From contig CP059069.1 of the NCBI GenBank assembly GCA_017798145.1, forward strand, positions 3,767,226-3,831,225: a DNA stretch of 64,000 nt. Direction: 5' to 3'. Shown piece by piece: positions 17,566-27,013 of this stretch (its first letter is position 1; every line of letters begins with the position of its first letter). Under the pieces are notes generated by a model that did not search any database, was not told the DNA's origin, and worked only from the letters and a program-made list of their open reading frames with translations. Source of the stretch: Akkermansiaceae bacterium. Lineage in GTDB: Bacteria; Verrucomicrobiota; Verrucomicrobiia; Verrucomicrobiales; Akkermansiaceae. A program made the position numbers and the translations under genes.

Positions 17566-18770
17566 GTAACACCGCCACACTACCCGATTCGAAGGGACAC
17601 TTCGGACAATTCGGAGGGATGTTCGTCCCCGAGACCCTGATGACGCCCTTGCAGGATCTCGCCAAAGCCTATGCGGAGGCGAAGGCGGATCCGGCGTTCC
17701 AGGCGGAACTCGACGACCTGCTGAAAAACTACGTCGGCCGCCCGACCCCGCTGTATTACGCCGACCGCTGGTCGGAGAAGCTGGGCGGTGCGAAAATCTA
17801 CCTCAAGCGCGAGGACTTGCTCCATACCGGCGCGCACAAGATCAACAACGCCCTCGGCCAGATCCTGCTGGCGAAGCGGCTCGGGAAAACCCGCATCATC
17901 GCGGAAACCGGTGCCGGCCAGCACGGGGTTGCGACAGCCACCGTGTGTGCGCGCTTCGGGATGGAGTGCGTCGTTTACATGGGCAAGGTGGACATGGAGC
18001 GCCAGGCGCTCAACGTCGCGCGCATGAGGTTGATGGGTGCGGAAGTCCGCGCCGTGACCGCCGGGCAGGCAACGCTCAAGGAAGCCGTCAACGAGGCGAT
18101 GCGCGACTGGGTGGCCAGCGTGGAAACAACCCACTACATCATCGGCTCCGCGCTGGGATCCCACCCGTTCCCGATGATCGTCCGCGATTTCCACCGGGTG
18201 ATCGGGGTTGAGGCGCGCGAGCAGATCATGGAGCGCGAAGGGCGCTTGCCCGACATGCTCGTCGCCTGCGTCGGCGGTGGATCGAACGCCATCGGCCTGT
18301 TCCATCCCTTTCTCGGGGATGAAAATGTCCGCATGGTCGGGGTCGAGGCCGGGGGCGACGGGATCATCCCTGAGCGCCATGCCGCCCGTTTCCAGGGCGG
18401 CAAGCTCGGCGTCCTCCAGGGGACCAAGACCTGGCTCTTGGCCAACGAAGACGGCCAGATCGAGCTGACCCATTCCGTTTCCGCAGGGCTCGATTATGCA
18501 GCCATCGGTCCCGAGCACGCATTCCTCCAGGAGGCGGGGCGGGTGGAATACACCTACGCCACCGATGGGGAGGCGCTGGCCGCCTTCAAGGAACTCGCGC
18601 ACACAGAGGGGATCATCCCGGCGCTGGAGAGCGCCCATGCCATCGCTTATGTTTCGAAGGTCGCCGGTTCGCTACCGAAGTCCTGCATCATCGTCGTGAA
18701 CCTTTCCGGGCGCGGAGACAAGGATGTGGAGCAAGCGGCCAGGTTTCTGCTGGATGCCCCATCGGAATGA
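17562..18770 (+). CDS. trpB: Tryptophan synthase beta chain
   Basis: A 402-residue TrpB1-type subunit that condenses indole with serine using PLP. The PLP lysine is K93 in [13 protein letters not shown], the phosphate-binding loop is GGGSNAIG, and the N-terminal [16 protein letters not shown] is the family hallmark. The ATG at 17562 overlaps the preceding stop; an in-frame ATG at 17550 adds four residues and is less likely. trpA is not next to it, although TrpB1 normally pairs with TrpA, so the alpha subunit must be elsewhere. The downstream 209 bp (18771-18979) show no gene. Confidence 0.96.
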   Translation: MSNTATLPDSKGHFGQFGGMFVPETLMTPLQDLAKAYAEAKADPAFQAELDDLLKNYVGRPTPLYYADRWSEKLGGAKIYLKREDLLHTGAHKINNALGQILLAKRLGKTRIIAETGAGQHGVATATVCARFGMECVVYMGKVDMERQALNVARMRLMGAEVRAVTAGQATLKEAVNEAMRDWVASVETTHYIIGSALGSHPFPMIVRDFHRVIGVEAREQIMEREGRLPDMLVACVGGGSNAIGLFHPFLGDENVRMVGVEAGGDGIIPERHAARFQGGKLGVLQGTKTWLLANEDGQIELTHSVSAGLDYAAIGPEHAFLQEAGRVEYTYATDGEALAAFKELAHTEGIIPALESAHAIAYVSKVAGSLPKSCIIVVNLSGRGDKDVEQAARFLLDAPSE

Positions 18771-18979
18771 AGGATGAGCCCTCTCCATTAGCCTCATCTT
18801 AGAGGGATCGGTTGTTTGCAGGATCTGGCGGTGAAGGGGAGTGATGCCTGTTCCGCTGTCATGGAGGCCTTCGCCCGCTGGGTGATGGAGCGCACCCATG
18901 GTTCCTTTTGGATTGCGGCGGCCACGCATATGATTAGCATGGGACGGATCCGCTTGGAGCCGTTGAACTTTTTATCCGA

Positions 18980-19420
18980 ATGAAGAATCCACTAGCCGCA
19001 CGATTCCCCGTAGCCTTTGCCATCGCGCTGATTTCTTCCAATTGCACCAACTCCAACGAGCCTTTCTTCCGCTTCAACAGTCCCTTCGAAAAGGGGGGGC
19101 TCAAGGGCTACGATCACTTTGAAGACAGTGGCATCGACGGAGATCCCGAAGATATCGATGCGAGCGGTTACTTTGGAAGCCGGCATATCCCGCTCCCCGC
19201 TGCTGGGGACAGCAGCGAAGCCTTGCTACCCGAACGTTCTTCCGCACCAGGCGCCGGAGTCATCAATCAGCCCGCACCGGAAATCCAAGTCCTCAAGCGC
19301 GGGGCCGCCGGTACGATGTGTTACACCTGCAGGGGGAAAGGCTATGTTTTCCAGCCCACCACCCTTTCGGCCGGTAACAACCATACCTGCCCGGCCTGCG
19401 GCGGTGATGGGCGCAACTAA
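18980..19420 (+). CDS. Small exported protein with two DnaJ-type CxxCxGxG motifs
   Basis: A 146-residue protein with a hydrophobic N-terminus (FPVAFAIALISSNC) that could be a lipoprotein signal with C22, although Asn before the Cys is a poor lipobox. A polar middle region of about 80 residues follows. The C-terminus has CYTCRGKGYVF and CPACGGDGRN, two CxxCxGxG units as in half of the DnaJ cysteine-rich domain, enough to bind one zinc. DnaJ proteins have four such units plus a J domain; neither is present. A redox or zinc-binding role in the periplasm is possible. It lies 246 bp before msrA. No clear family. Confidence 0.65.
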   Translation: MKNPLAARFPVAFAIALISSNCTNSNEPFFRFNSPFEKGGLKGYDHFEDSGIDGDPEDIDASGYFGSRHIPLPAAGDSSEALLPERSSAPGAGVINQPAPEIQVLKRGAAGTMCYTCRGKGYVFQPTTLSAGNNHTCPACGGDGRN

Positions 19421-19666
19421 TTTCCGGGCAGGGCCGTCCGCCAGGTATCAATCGGGAAGGCCAAACGCAGCCAGCTCAATATCATCCAGCGCAGCGGGGA
19501 GATGAAAGCCCGCATTCCGCCGCATGTTCCACCTGATTGGATCGGGTTGGCTGTTGCTGGCCGATACATTCCGTGGAAACGCGCTGACGCCTCAAGAGAT
19601 GGCGCGCCATCAAGAGAATGCGGATTTTCCACTGGAATAATGGGCGGGAGGGTGTCTCCTAGTTGC

Positions 19667-20347
19667 ATGAACGGCCACATCCTTTTCCTCGCCGCATCCG
19701 TCATGCTTGCGTTCACAACATCCTGCACCGCCCAGAAGACGGACAGGGCCGCCCAGAACGAAGCCCAGAAAAAGGAACCGGTGCAGGTGCCGGTGGAAAA
19801 CGGCCTGGCAAAAGCCTACTTCGCGAGCGGCTGCTTCTGGTGCGTGGAGGCGGTGTATGAGAGCGTGAAAGGCGTCAAGGAATCCCACTCTGGCTATGCC
19901 GGCGGACATACGGAAAACCCCACCTACGAGAGCAGCAACACCGGAACGACAGGCCACGCGGAGGCGGTGGAGGTCATCTACGACCCAAAGGCTGTGAGCT
20001 TCGCGACCTTGGTGGACGTCTACTTTGGCTCACAGGATGTCACCCAGGTCAACGGCCAGGGCCCGGATCATGGCTCACAATACCGCTCCATCATTTTCTA
20101 TCAGAATGCGGAGCAGAAAAAGGTCATCGACGAAAAGATCGCCGCACTGAACAAGGAACTCGCGCCAAAGGAGGTGGCGGCAGAGGTGCTGCCCTTCGAG
20201 AAGTTCTGGATGGGCGAGGACTACCACCAGGACTATGAGCGGAACAATCCCAACAACCCGTATGTCCGAAATGTTTCCATCCCGCGCCTGAGGAAATTCC
20301 AAGCGAAGTTCCCGGAGCTCTTGAAGGATGGCGCAAGGCACGAATAG
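19667..20347 (+). CDS. msrA: Lipoprotein peptide-methionine (S)-S-oxide reductase
   Basis: A 226-residue MsrA with an export signal and lipobox-like AFTTSC (C20), which would put it in the periplasm. It reduces methionine-S-sulfoxide in damaged proteins. The catalytic cysteine is C56 in GCFWC. Conserved MsrA blocks include GYAGGHTENPTYE, GTTGHAEAVEV and DHGSQYRSIIF. The resolving cysteine arrangement differs from the E. coli enzyme, with no Cys near the C-terminus. The ATG at 19667 matches the signal peptide; the longer frame from 19502 does not look coding. MsrB is not adjacent. ubiE follows 37 nt later across a GATTGGA-type short repeat. Confidence 0.92.
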   Translation: MNGHILFLAASVMLAFTTSCTAQKTDRAAQNEAQKKEPVQVPVENGLAKAYFASGCFWCVEAVYESVKGVKESHSGYAGGHTENPTYESSNTGTTGHAEAVEVIYDPKAVSFATLVDVYFGSQDVTQVNGQGPDHGSQYRSIIFYQNAEQKKVIDEKIAALNKELAPKEVAAEVLPFEKFWMGEDYHQDYERNNPNNPYVRNVSIPRLRKFQAKFPELLKDGARHE

Positions 20348-20384
20348 AGATTGGAGATCGGAGATTGGACGTTAGGGTTCCGCC

Positions 20385-21059
20385 ATGCCAGACCCCACCT
20401 ATGTCAGGAATGCCTTCGCGCGCATCGCGGATCGCTATGTGTTGACCAACCATGTCCTGTCCCTCGGAATGGATTTCTGGTGGCGGCATGTGGTCACCAA
20501 ACGGATCAAGCTGCTGAGGCCGGGGACGCTGATGGATGTTGCCAGCGGGACGGGGGATCTTGCCCTGAAAATCCAGGACGAGATCCCGGGCTGCGAGGTG
20601 ACCGCCACGGATTTCTGCAAGGAAATGCTCGACCACGCATCCTCCCGTGGGGTTCGCAAGACCTTGGTGGCGGATGCGCTGGCTCTGCCGTTTCCGGATG
20701 ATGGCTTCGATGTGGTGACGGTAGCCTTCGGGCTGAGGAACATGGGCGATTATCCGCTGGCGCTCCGCGAAATGCGGCGTGTGCTGAAGCCCGGGGGCAG
20801 CCTTTTCATCCTGGATTTCTCGCTGCCCCCGAAGCCGCTCTGCACGCCCTACCGGCTCTATCTCCACCATGTCCTGCCGAAGCTCGCCGGGCTCCTGACC
20901 GGCCAGAAGGATGCCTACGAATATCTTGGGGGATCCATCGAGCAATTTCCCTCCGGGGATGCGATGATCTCGCTTCTAACGGAAACCGGGTTTTCCGAAA
21001 CCACGGCCACGCCGCTGACTTTCGGGGTCGTCAGCGTCTATGAGGCGATGAAATCCTGA
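20385..21059 (+). CDS. ubiE: Ubiquinone/menaquinone C-methyltransferase
   Basis: A 224-residue class-I SAM methyltransferase of the UbiE/MenG family, which methylates demethylmenaquinone or the 2-polyprenyl-benzoquinol ring. Family blocks are FARIADRYVLTNHVLSLGMD at the N-terminus, SAM motif I DVASGTGDLA, and the central FGLRNMGDYPLALREM. For this phylum menaquinone is the more likely quinone (inference). The start at 20385 (MPDPTYVRNAF) is natural. It is 11 nt upstream of the sulfatase gene, so the two may share a transcript without functional relation. The leader contains a short GATTGGAGATCGGAGATTGG direct repeat. Confidence 0.93.
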   Translation: MPDPTYVRNAFARIADRYVLTNHVLSLGMDFWWRHVVTKRIKLLRPGTLMDVASGTGDLALKIQDEIPGCEVTATDFCKEMLDHASSRGVRKTLVADALALPFPDDGFDVVTVAFGLRNMGDYPLALREMRRVLKPGGSLFILDFSLPPKPLCTPYRLYLHHVLPKLAGLLTGQKDAYEYLGGSIEQFPSGDAMISLLTETGFSETTATPLTFGVVSVYEAMKS

Positions 21060-21070
21060 CAAGAGCCGAA

Positions 21071-22525
21071 ATGGGCAAGCCGATCACATGCGCCGTCCTC
21101 GCCCTCGTTTCCTTCTGCTCCCTTTTGGCGGCAGCGCAAAGGCCCAATGTCCTTTTCATCATCACGGACGATCAGAACCACGACACCATCGGAGCGCTCG
21201 GCAACGATCGGATTCGCACGCCGCACACTGACCGGCTCGTCGCGGAAGGCGTTGCTTTCACCAACGCCTACATCATGGGCGGCTCTTCGCCCGCCGTCTG
21301 CTCGCCATCGCGCGCCTGCCTGATGACAGGCCGCACGCTTTGGAACATCGAGTGCCAGAGCCTCTGGGGATTTGAGATTTCCGGAAAATTCAGGACGCTG
21401 CCGCAGGTGTTCCGGGAGGACGGCTTCGAGACTTTCGCCACCGGCAAGAATGAGCCGGGACGTAGCGGTGCCTTCGCCCGCTCGTTCAGCGCCGGGGACA
21501 AAATCCTGTTCCGGGGCATGACGCGCAGCCAATACAACATGCCCCTATGCCCGTTCTCGCCTGAAGGCGACTACTCGCCGAAAACGGAAGCCGCCCACGA
21601 GGGCAAGCACTCCGCGGAAATCTATGCGGATGCCTTCATTGACTTTCTGGGGAAGCAGAAAGGCGATGAGAAGCCATATTTTGCCTACGTTTCCTTCCAG
21701 ACACCCCACGATCCCCGCCAGTGCCCCGAGGAATTCCGCGCGATGTACAAAGATGGGGGAATGCAGCTTCCCGCCTCTTTCATGCCGGAGCATCCCTTCG
21801 ACAACGGGATGCTCAAAATCCGCGATGAGCAGCTCGCCCCTTTTCCTCGCACCGAAGCGGTTGTCAGGAAGCACACCGCCGATTACTACGCCACCATCAC
21901 CCACACCGATGAGCAGATCGGGCGAATGCTGGATGCCCTCGATGAATCCGGTGAGCGGGACAATACGATCATCGTTTTTACCTCGGACAATGGCCTCGCC
22001 CTTGGCAGGCATGGGTTGATGGGAAAACAGAATATCTATGACCACTCCGTTCATGTGCCTTTCATCGTCGCCGGTCCCGGCATTCCGAAAGGCGAGCGGC
22101 GCGCGCAGCTCTGCTATATGTATGACATTTACCCGACTCTTTGTGAGATCGCAGGGATCGCCGTTCCGGATACCGTCCAGTTCAGGAGCATGGTAGAGGT
22201 GATCAAGGAGCCTACTGCAAAATTCCGGGACAGCCTGTATTTCGCATTCATGTCCTGGCAGCGCGCCGTCCGGGACGAACGTTTCAAGCTGATCGAGTAT
22301 TGCGTGGGCGAGGAAAGGCACACCCAGCTCTTTGATCTGGTGGCGGATCCAAATGAGACCAAGAATCTCGCCGCTGACCCCGCCCATATGGAAACTCGTG
22401 AAAGGTTGCGGGCTTTGCTAAAGGAAGAGCGCCTTCTGCTCAACGATGGCAACACCCCGTATGAGTTCAGCGACCTTCAGGGAAAGGAATTCTGGAGTAG
22501 GTATGAGGCGGAGGAGTTGCGATAG
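21071..22525 (+). CDS. Secreted sulfatase
   Basis: A 484-residue exported sulfatase (signal peptide MGKPITCAVLALVSFCSLLAAA). The formylglycine site is C77 in C-S-P-S-R followed by ACLMTGR, the canonical CxPxR signature matured by a formylglycine-generating enzyme. Metal ligands are likely the DD pair at FIITDDQNHD and the late DNG in FTSDNGLALGRHG. Sulfatases in this phylum desulfate marine or host polysaccharides; the exact substrate is not predictable. Its stop is 11 nt from the convergent zinc-ribbon membrane-protein gene. Confidence 0.94.
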   Translation: MGKPITCAVLALVSFCSLLAAAQRPNVLFIITDDQNHDTIGALGNDRIRTPHTDRLVAEGVAFTNAYIMGGSSPAVCSPSRACLMTGRTLWNIECQSLWGFEISGKFRTLPQVFREDGFETFATGKNEPGRSGAFARSFSAGDKILFRGMTRSQYNMPLCPFSPEGDYSPKTEAAHEGKHSAEIYADAFIDFLGKQKGDEKPYFAYVSFQTPHDPRQCPEEFRAMYKDGGMQLPASFMPEHPFDNGMLKIRDEQLAPFPRTEAVVRKHTADYYATITHTDEQIGRMLDALDESGERDNTIIVFTSDNGLALGRHGLMGKQNIYDHSVHVPFIVAGPGIPKGERRAQLCYMYDIYPTLCEIAGIAVPDTVQFRSMVEVIKEPTAKFRDSLYFAFMSWQRAVRDERFKLIEYCVGEERHTQLFDLVADPNETKNLAADPAHMETRERLRALLKEERLLLNDGNTPYEFSDLQGKEFWSRYEAEELR

Positions 22526-22536
22526 GGCGGCTGAAC

Positions 22537-22926
22537 TCAGGGTTGCCCTTTGGGGGGCGGGATCGGGGTCGTTTTCCCCACTTGATAATCCCGGTTCCAC
22601 CCACATTGCTTGCATTCCAAAGTCCGTCTGATCGGCGTGAGCAAAGAGGCGAATCCGAGAAGGGCGGGAATGGATATCATCACAAGGAAATACTGCCCGC
22701 CGTATTCTGAGAGCCAGTCACCGATGAACCGATCGAACAATATGGGCACAACAAATGCACCTAACATGCATGGCAGGAAAGCCCATTTCGCCGCATTCCT
22801 CAGGACACGCCCTATCCTGTTCGGCCCGACTTTGATGTTCCATCCGGTGCTGACGAATTCCGCCCCGCAGATCGGGCAGCTTTTGGGCAGGTCTTCCGGC
22901 CACTTGCGCCGGTAGAAAGGCCGCAT
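22537..22926 (-). CDS. Small zinc-ribbon membrane protein
   Basis: A 129-residue protein from the ATG at 22926 (MRPFYRRKWPEDLPK). It has a CPIC pair near residue 17 and a CKQC pair near residue 108, which could form one zinc ribbon on the cytosolic side. Between them lie two hydrophobic segments (FLPCMLGAFVVPILF and FLVMISIPALLGFASLL). A proline-rich end (TPIPPPKGQP) closes it. In-frame GTG codons at 22983 and 22989 are alternative starts; none has a clear ribosome binding site. The function is unknown. It is convergent with the sulfatase and divergent from polX. Confidence 0.65.
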   Translation of the reverse strand: MRPFYRRKWPEDLPKSCPICGAEFVSTGWNIKVGPNRIGRVLRNAAKWAFLPCMLGAFVVPILFDRFIGDWLSEYGGQYFLVMISIPALLGFASLLTPIRRTLECKQCGWNRDYQVGKTTPIPPPKGQP

Positions 22927-23081
22927 CGAGGGTTCGATGGTCGATACCCCCCTGAATTTCCGATGCGGGGAAAGGTTTTTCACGGACACAGGCTAGAAAA
23001 TGGCACGAGGGCATGGGAAGGGGATTCGGATCCGTGGTGGGACTTGCGTGTTCGCAGGACGGCGAACATATTGCCGTTGTG

Positions 23082-24815
23082 ATGAATCGGGAGGAAATGG
23101 CGGAGATGCTGGAGAAAATTGCCCTGCTGCTGGAGCTGAAAGGGGAGAACCCGTTCAAGGTGCGTGCCTACCGGCAGGGTGCCGAGGTGGTGCTTGCGCT
23201 GGAGGAGGATGTCGTGGAGCTCGCGAAAAACGACGGGCTGAAAGGCATCAAGGGCATCGGCGAAGCGTTGCGCGACAAGCTCGGGGAGATGGCGAAGACC
23301 GGTGGACTGGATTTTTACGAAAATCTCAAACGGGAGTTTCCGGAAACGGTGTTCGACCTCTTTGAGATCCAGGGACTCGGCCCGAAGAAGATCAAGGCGA
23401 TGTATGACGCGCTGGGCGTCGATTCCCTGGAGAAACTGAAAGCCGCATGTGAAGAGGGCAAGGTGGCGGCTCTGCCGGGCTTCGGAGCGAAGACGCAGGC
23501 GAAGATCTTGGAGGGGATGGCGGCGAATGAGAAATTCGCCGACCGCTATCTCTACGGCAGTATCGGCAATTTGGTTGAGGGGATTTTGGAAACCCTGCGG
23601 CTGCATCCCGAGGTTTCACGGGTGGCGGTGGCGGGTTCCTACCGCCGGGCGAAGGAGACTCTCGGCGATCTGGATTTCCTCGTGGCCACCAAGGAGGGCG
23701 CGCTGGTGTGCGAGGATTTCACAACACTGCCGCAAGTGGATGCGGTGATCGCCTGCGGGGATACGAAGGCTTCGGTGCGTTTGAAAAACGGAATGCACTG
23801 CGACCTACGGGCTGTCAGGAACGAGGAGTTCCCCTTCGCGCTCCAGTATTTCACCGGCTCCAAGGAGCACAATGTGGCCCTGCGTTCGCTGGCGCTCAAG
23901 AAAGGTTGGTCGCTGAACGAATACGGGCTCAATCCGGTCGATGACTCGACGGAGAGGCCGGAGGTGTTTGAGGAAAAGGACATTTACCGGGTGCTCGGGC
24001 TGCAATTCATCGAGCCGGAGCTGCGCGAGAATCGCGGCGAGATCGAGGCGGCGGCGGAGAACAAGCTGCCGCGCCTGGTGGAGCTGATGAACCTGCGCGG
24101 CACATTCCACAACCACACCACGGAATCCGATGGCCACGATACGCTGGAAGGCATGGTCGAGGAGGCGATGGATCTTGGCCTGCAATATCTCGGCATTTCC
24201 GATCACTCGAAATCAACCGCCTTCGCGGGCGGCCTCGATGAGGAAAGGCTGCTCAAACAGCTGGCGGCGATACGGGAGCTGGAAAAGACCCTCGGAGGCT
24301 TCCGGATCTTCGCGGGCAACGAGGTGGATATCCTGATGGATGGCTCGCTGGATTTCGCCGACGGGATTTTGGCGCAGCTCGATTTCGTGGTGGCATCCGT
24401 GCACAACTTCGGACGCATGGATGAGGACGCGATGACAGCCCGCATCTGCCGCGCGATGGAGAACGAACATGTGACGATGCTCGGACACCTGACAGGCAGG
24501 CTGCTTCTCAAACGCGACGGCTACGCGGTGGATCACGCGCGGGTCATCGACTGCGCGGCGGCGACGCGGACAGTGATCGAGCTGAATTGCAGCCCGATGC
24601 GCTTCGACATGGATTGGCGCTGGTGGAAACGGGCGCGGGACAAGGGCGTATTGTGTTCCATCAATCCCGACGCCCACTCGCGGGCGCGGCTTCACCACAT
24701 CAAACAAGGTGTGGCGGTGGCGAGAAAGGGCTGGCTGCGGCGGGAGGACGTTCTGAACACGCGCAGCGCGGCGGAGATCGAGGCTTTCCTGAAAACCCCG
24801 AAGGCGAAGAGGTGA
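23082..24815 (+). CDS. polX: DNA polymerase X with PHP exonuclease domain
   Basis: A 577-residue bacterial PolX repair polymerase. The N-terminal helix-hairpin-helix/8-kDa region (about 1-145) contains GIKGIGEALRDKLGEM. The palm has VAGSYRRAKETLGDLDFLVA with the DxD catalytic pair, and a third Asp in HCDLRAV, so polymerase activity is expected. The C-terminal PHP domain (about 335-577) keeps metal-binding blocks FHNHTTESDGHDT, GISDHSK, AGNEVDIL, ASVHN, LGHLTG and NPDAHSR, predicting 3'-5' exonuclease and AP-endonuclease activity. The ATG at 23082 (MNREEMAEMLEKIA) fits the family; upstream residues do not. It ends 6 nt from the convergent cytochrome gene. Confidence 0.95.
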   Translation: MNREEMAEMLEKIALLLELKGENPFKVRAYRQGAEVVLALEEDVVELAKNDGLKGIKGIGEALRDKLGEMAKTGGLDFYENLKREFPETVFDLFEIQGLGPKKIKAMYDALGVDSLEKLKAACEEGKVAALPGFGAKTQAKILEGMAANEKFADRYLYGSIGNLVEGILETLRLHPEVSRVAVAGSYRRAKETLGDLDFLVATKEGALVCEDFTTLPQVDAVIACGDTKASVRLKNGMHCDLRAVRNEEFPFALQYFTGSKEHNVALRSLALKKGWSLNEYGLNPVDDSTERPEVFEEKDIYRVLGLQFIEPELRENRGEIEAAAENKLPRLVELMNLRGTFHNHTTESDGHDTLEGMVEEAMDLGLQYLGISDHSKSTAFAGGLDEERLLKQLAAIRELEKTLGGFRIFAGNEVDILMDGSLDFADGILAQLDFVVASVHNFGRMDEDAMTARICRAMENEHVTMLGHLTGRLLLKRDGYAVDHARVIDCAAATRTVIELNCSPMRFDMDWRWWKRARDKGVLCSINPDAHSRARLHHIKQGVAVARKGWLRREDVLNTRSAAEIEAFLKTPKAKR

Positions 24816-24821
24816 AAGGTT

Positions 24822-26618
24822 TCACTTCGTCCGAAGCTCGCGGACATAGTCGGTGAGCGCGATCATTTCCCCATCGCCCAAAGTCTCATGCCCGGGCATC
24901 TGCGATCCGATCACGCCGAACTTGATGATTCGCGCGATCGTTTCCTCCTTCCCATCCTGCGTGCGGATGAACGGGCCGTCGCGCAGATTGATCGGAGGCA
25001 CCGGAAGCTGTCCGGCTAACATACCCTGCCCTGCGCCATCATCCCCGTGACATACGGCGCAATGCCGGGCGAAGAGCCTCTTGCCGTCCGCTGGCATGGA
25101 ATTTTTCCTGTCAGGCAACCAGGCCGCCTGGCGTGCGAGCAAATCAGGAATGCTTTCGATGCCGCATTGGCGCAGATAGCTGACCAGATCATCGCCGCGA
25201 CTGTCTTGGAAAAGATGAGCGTAGGACGGCATCGCGCTATCGGGTGAGAGGGCGCGCGGATCGATGAAATGCGCTTTGAGCCACGCATCGGATCGGCGCG
25301 CGCCGATGTTGGTGAGATCGGGGCCTTGGCGGCGGTTTCCGATCAGGACGGGTTGTTGTTTCAAAGTCATCTCAGCCTGCGCGGCGGTTCCCCAGATCGT
25401 TTCATCGACCGATCCGGGGCGGCTGTATTGCGAGTGGCAATGGATGCAGCCCTCCGAGATGTAAACCTGCCGTCCGCGCTCGACGGCGGATTCAGCCGAT
25501 TTCCCCGCAGGTTTCCCCATGATCCATCCGCATATAATAACGATGCCTGCAACCATCGCGGGGCGGAAGAACCGTCGTCCGCTACCCAGAGAAAGAACCA
25601 TCATCACGACGAGCGCCGAAACTACGATGAATGACGTAGGAACGTAGCGCAAGGTTTGCGCCATGCCGATGCCGTTGGCCGATCCAAACCAACCGGCCAC
25701 CGCGAACAGCCACGCCGCCTTCCACGATGCGGATTTGGAATCCACCGCACCACAAAACCAACCCGGCCACACCACCAGCGCCACGGAATAGAGCGAAACA
25801 GCGGACGGATAAAGCCAACCCGCCGCCCACCGCGTCGAGGCATCGTTCACCCACAGCGCAGCCACCGCCAGCATCACCCACGCCGCTATGGGAACGCCCC
25901 GCGTCTTGCCACGGCTCAGCAACAGCCCGGCCAGCAGCGCGAAGCCGAGATGCAACGCGGCGTTGCGCCATAGCAGTGAGCTTCCCCACGTCGCCGATTT
26001 CAAATCCCCCTCATGCTGGATGATGAAAAACGCCGCCGAGTCCATCCACACCAAGGCCGTGAACAGAAGCAGAACCAATGGGAACGCCAACGGTCGCTTG
26101 CTCGTTGCCACTCTCCAGTCACCCGCCGGTGGCACAGCGAGCGCACCGATCCCCGCGATGGCCGCCGCGATCCATGCCTGATGCGCCGGTGATTGGGGAA
26201 ACACCCAAGGCAGATTGCAAACCGCGTATCCCATCCCGGTTCCCAACGCCACCGCGCCTATCCCGCACCACCCCGGCAACAAGGCTGCGAGCGAAACCGT
26301 GGCCACGCCCAACGCCGCGCCCGTAGCCAGAGCTATCACTAGCAGAATTGTAAGCATTCCATTGAAAGCAGCGACCAGCGCCGCGACTCCCGCAACTACC
26401 AGCGCGGCGCGGATCATCTCCGGGCGCACGCCACGCCATGCCGCGAGAAATCCCGCCGCCACACCCGCCACCGCCATCGCACCTAACAGAATTTTTTCCA
26501 CCACCACCCCATGCCCGGCTCCACGGATCAGCTCGACGAAAGCGAACTGCGCGAACAGCAGGAAAAACCCATACACGGCGGCGACGGTGATCGCCGCGCG
26601 AATCGCGACCCTGTTCAT
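24822..26618 (-). CDS. Multi-TM membrane protein fused to CcoO-like and CcoP-like cytochrome c domains
   Basis: A 598-residue protein. Residues 1 to about 375 form many (roughly 11-12) hydrophobic helices resembling an MFS-type transporter. The C-terminal part carries two c-type heme sites. The first, C391-IHC-H in VYISEGCIHCHSQYSRPG, with a likely axial Met at 463 (AMPSYAHLF), matches the cbb3 oxidase monoheme subunit CcoO. The second, C520-AVC-H in HCAVCHGDDGAGQG, with a likely Met at 574 (SQMPGHE), resembles CcoP or soluble cytochrome c. The start at 26618 overlaps the preceding stop by ATGA. The partner genes suggest an electron-transfer complex. The N-terminal domain's role is unknown; a CcoA-like copper importer is one speculative reading. 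Confidence 0.85.
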   Translation of the reverse strand: MNRVAIRAAITVAAVYGFFLLFAQFAFVELIRGAGHGVVVEKILLGAMAVAGVAAGFLAAWRGVRPEMIRAALVVAGVAALVAAFNGMLTILLVIALATGAALGVATVSLAALLPGWCGIGAVALGTGMGYAVCNLPWVFPQSPAHQAWIAAAIAGIGALAVPPAGDWRVATSKRPLAFPLVLLLFTALVWMDSAAFFIIQHEGDLKSATWGSSLLWRNAALHLGFALLAGLLLSRGKTRGVPIAAWVMLAVAALWVNDASTRWAAGWLYPSAVSLYSVALVVWPGWFCGAVDSKSASWKAAWLFAVAGWFGSANGIGMAQTLRYVPTSFIVVSALVVMMVLSLGSGRRFFRPAMVAGIVIICGWIMGKPAGKSAESAVERGRQVYISEGCIHCHSQYSRPGSVDETIWGTAAQAEMTLKQQPVLIGNRRQGPDLTNIGARRSDAWLKAHFIDPRALSPDSAMPSYAHLFQDSRGDDLVSYLRQCGIESIPDLLARQAAWLPDRKNSMPADGKRLFARHCAVCHGDDGAGQGMLAGQLPVPPINLRDGPFIRTQDGKEETIARIIKFGVIGSQMPGHETLGDGEMIALTDYVRELRTK

Positions 26619-27013
26619 TCCGGCACCTCCTTCCACCAACCCGCCAGCAAGATCGCCCCCTGCCCCGCCGCCACCAACCCGTCGCTTGCCGCCACTAATA
26701 GCCACGCGGGTTCCATCGTGCCGGTGATGACCCGGACGGACAGGAAAACCGCCACCAAGATCCGCACCAATCCCGTGAACATCCACACCGCCTCCCCGTG
26801 CGCCCGTCCCGTCAAAGCCAGCCCATAGCTCAGCCCCACGGCCAGCACGAACACCCCCACCCAATTCAGGAAAATCAGCGCGTCAGCCGACAACGGCGCG
26901 ATCCCTAACAGACGCAGAACCAGGAGCGGAGCCACGATCAGCAACAAGCCCGTGACGGCATCCATGCCACCCGCACCCACGCTCCACCATTTGATGATTT
27001 CCCGCTTGTTCAT
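26615..27013 (-). CDS. Small four-helix membrane protein of the cytochrome cluster
   Basis: A 132-residue hydrophobic protein with about four predicted transmembrane helices (for example MDAVTGLLLIVAPLLVLRLL and LLVAASDGLVAAGQGAILLA). Its ATG overlaps the stop of the CcoN-like gene, and its stop overlaps the start of the cytochrome fusion gene (ATGA both sides), so it is made in step with both and probably sits in the same complex. There are no heme-binding CxxCH motifs and few histidines. I recognise no family. An in-frame ATG at 27037 would overlap the preceding gene more and is less likely. Confidence 0.75.
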   Translation of the reverse strand: MNKREIIKWWSVGAGGMDAVTGLLLIVAPLLVLRLLGIAPLSADALIFLNWVGVFVLAVGLSYGLALTGRAHGEAVWMFTGLVRILVAVFLSVRVITGTMEPAWLLVAASDGLVAAGQGAILLAGWWKEVPE

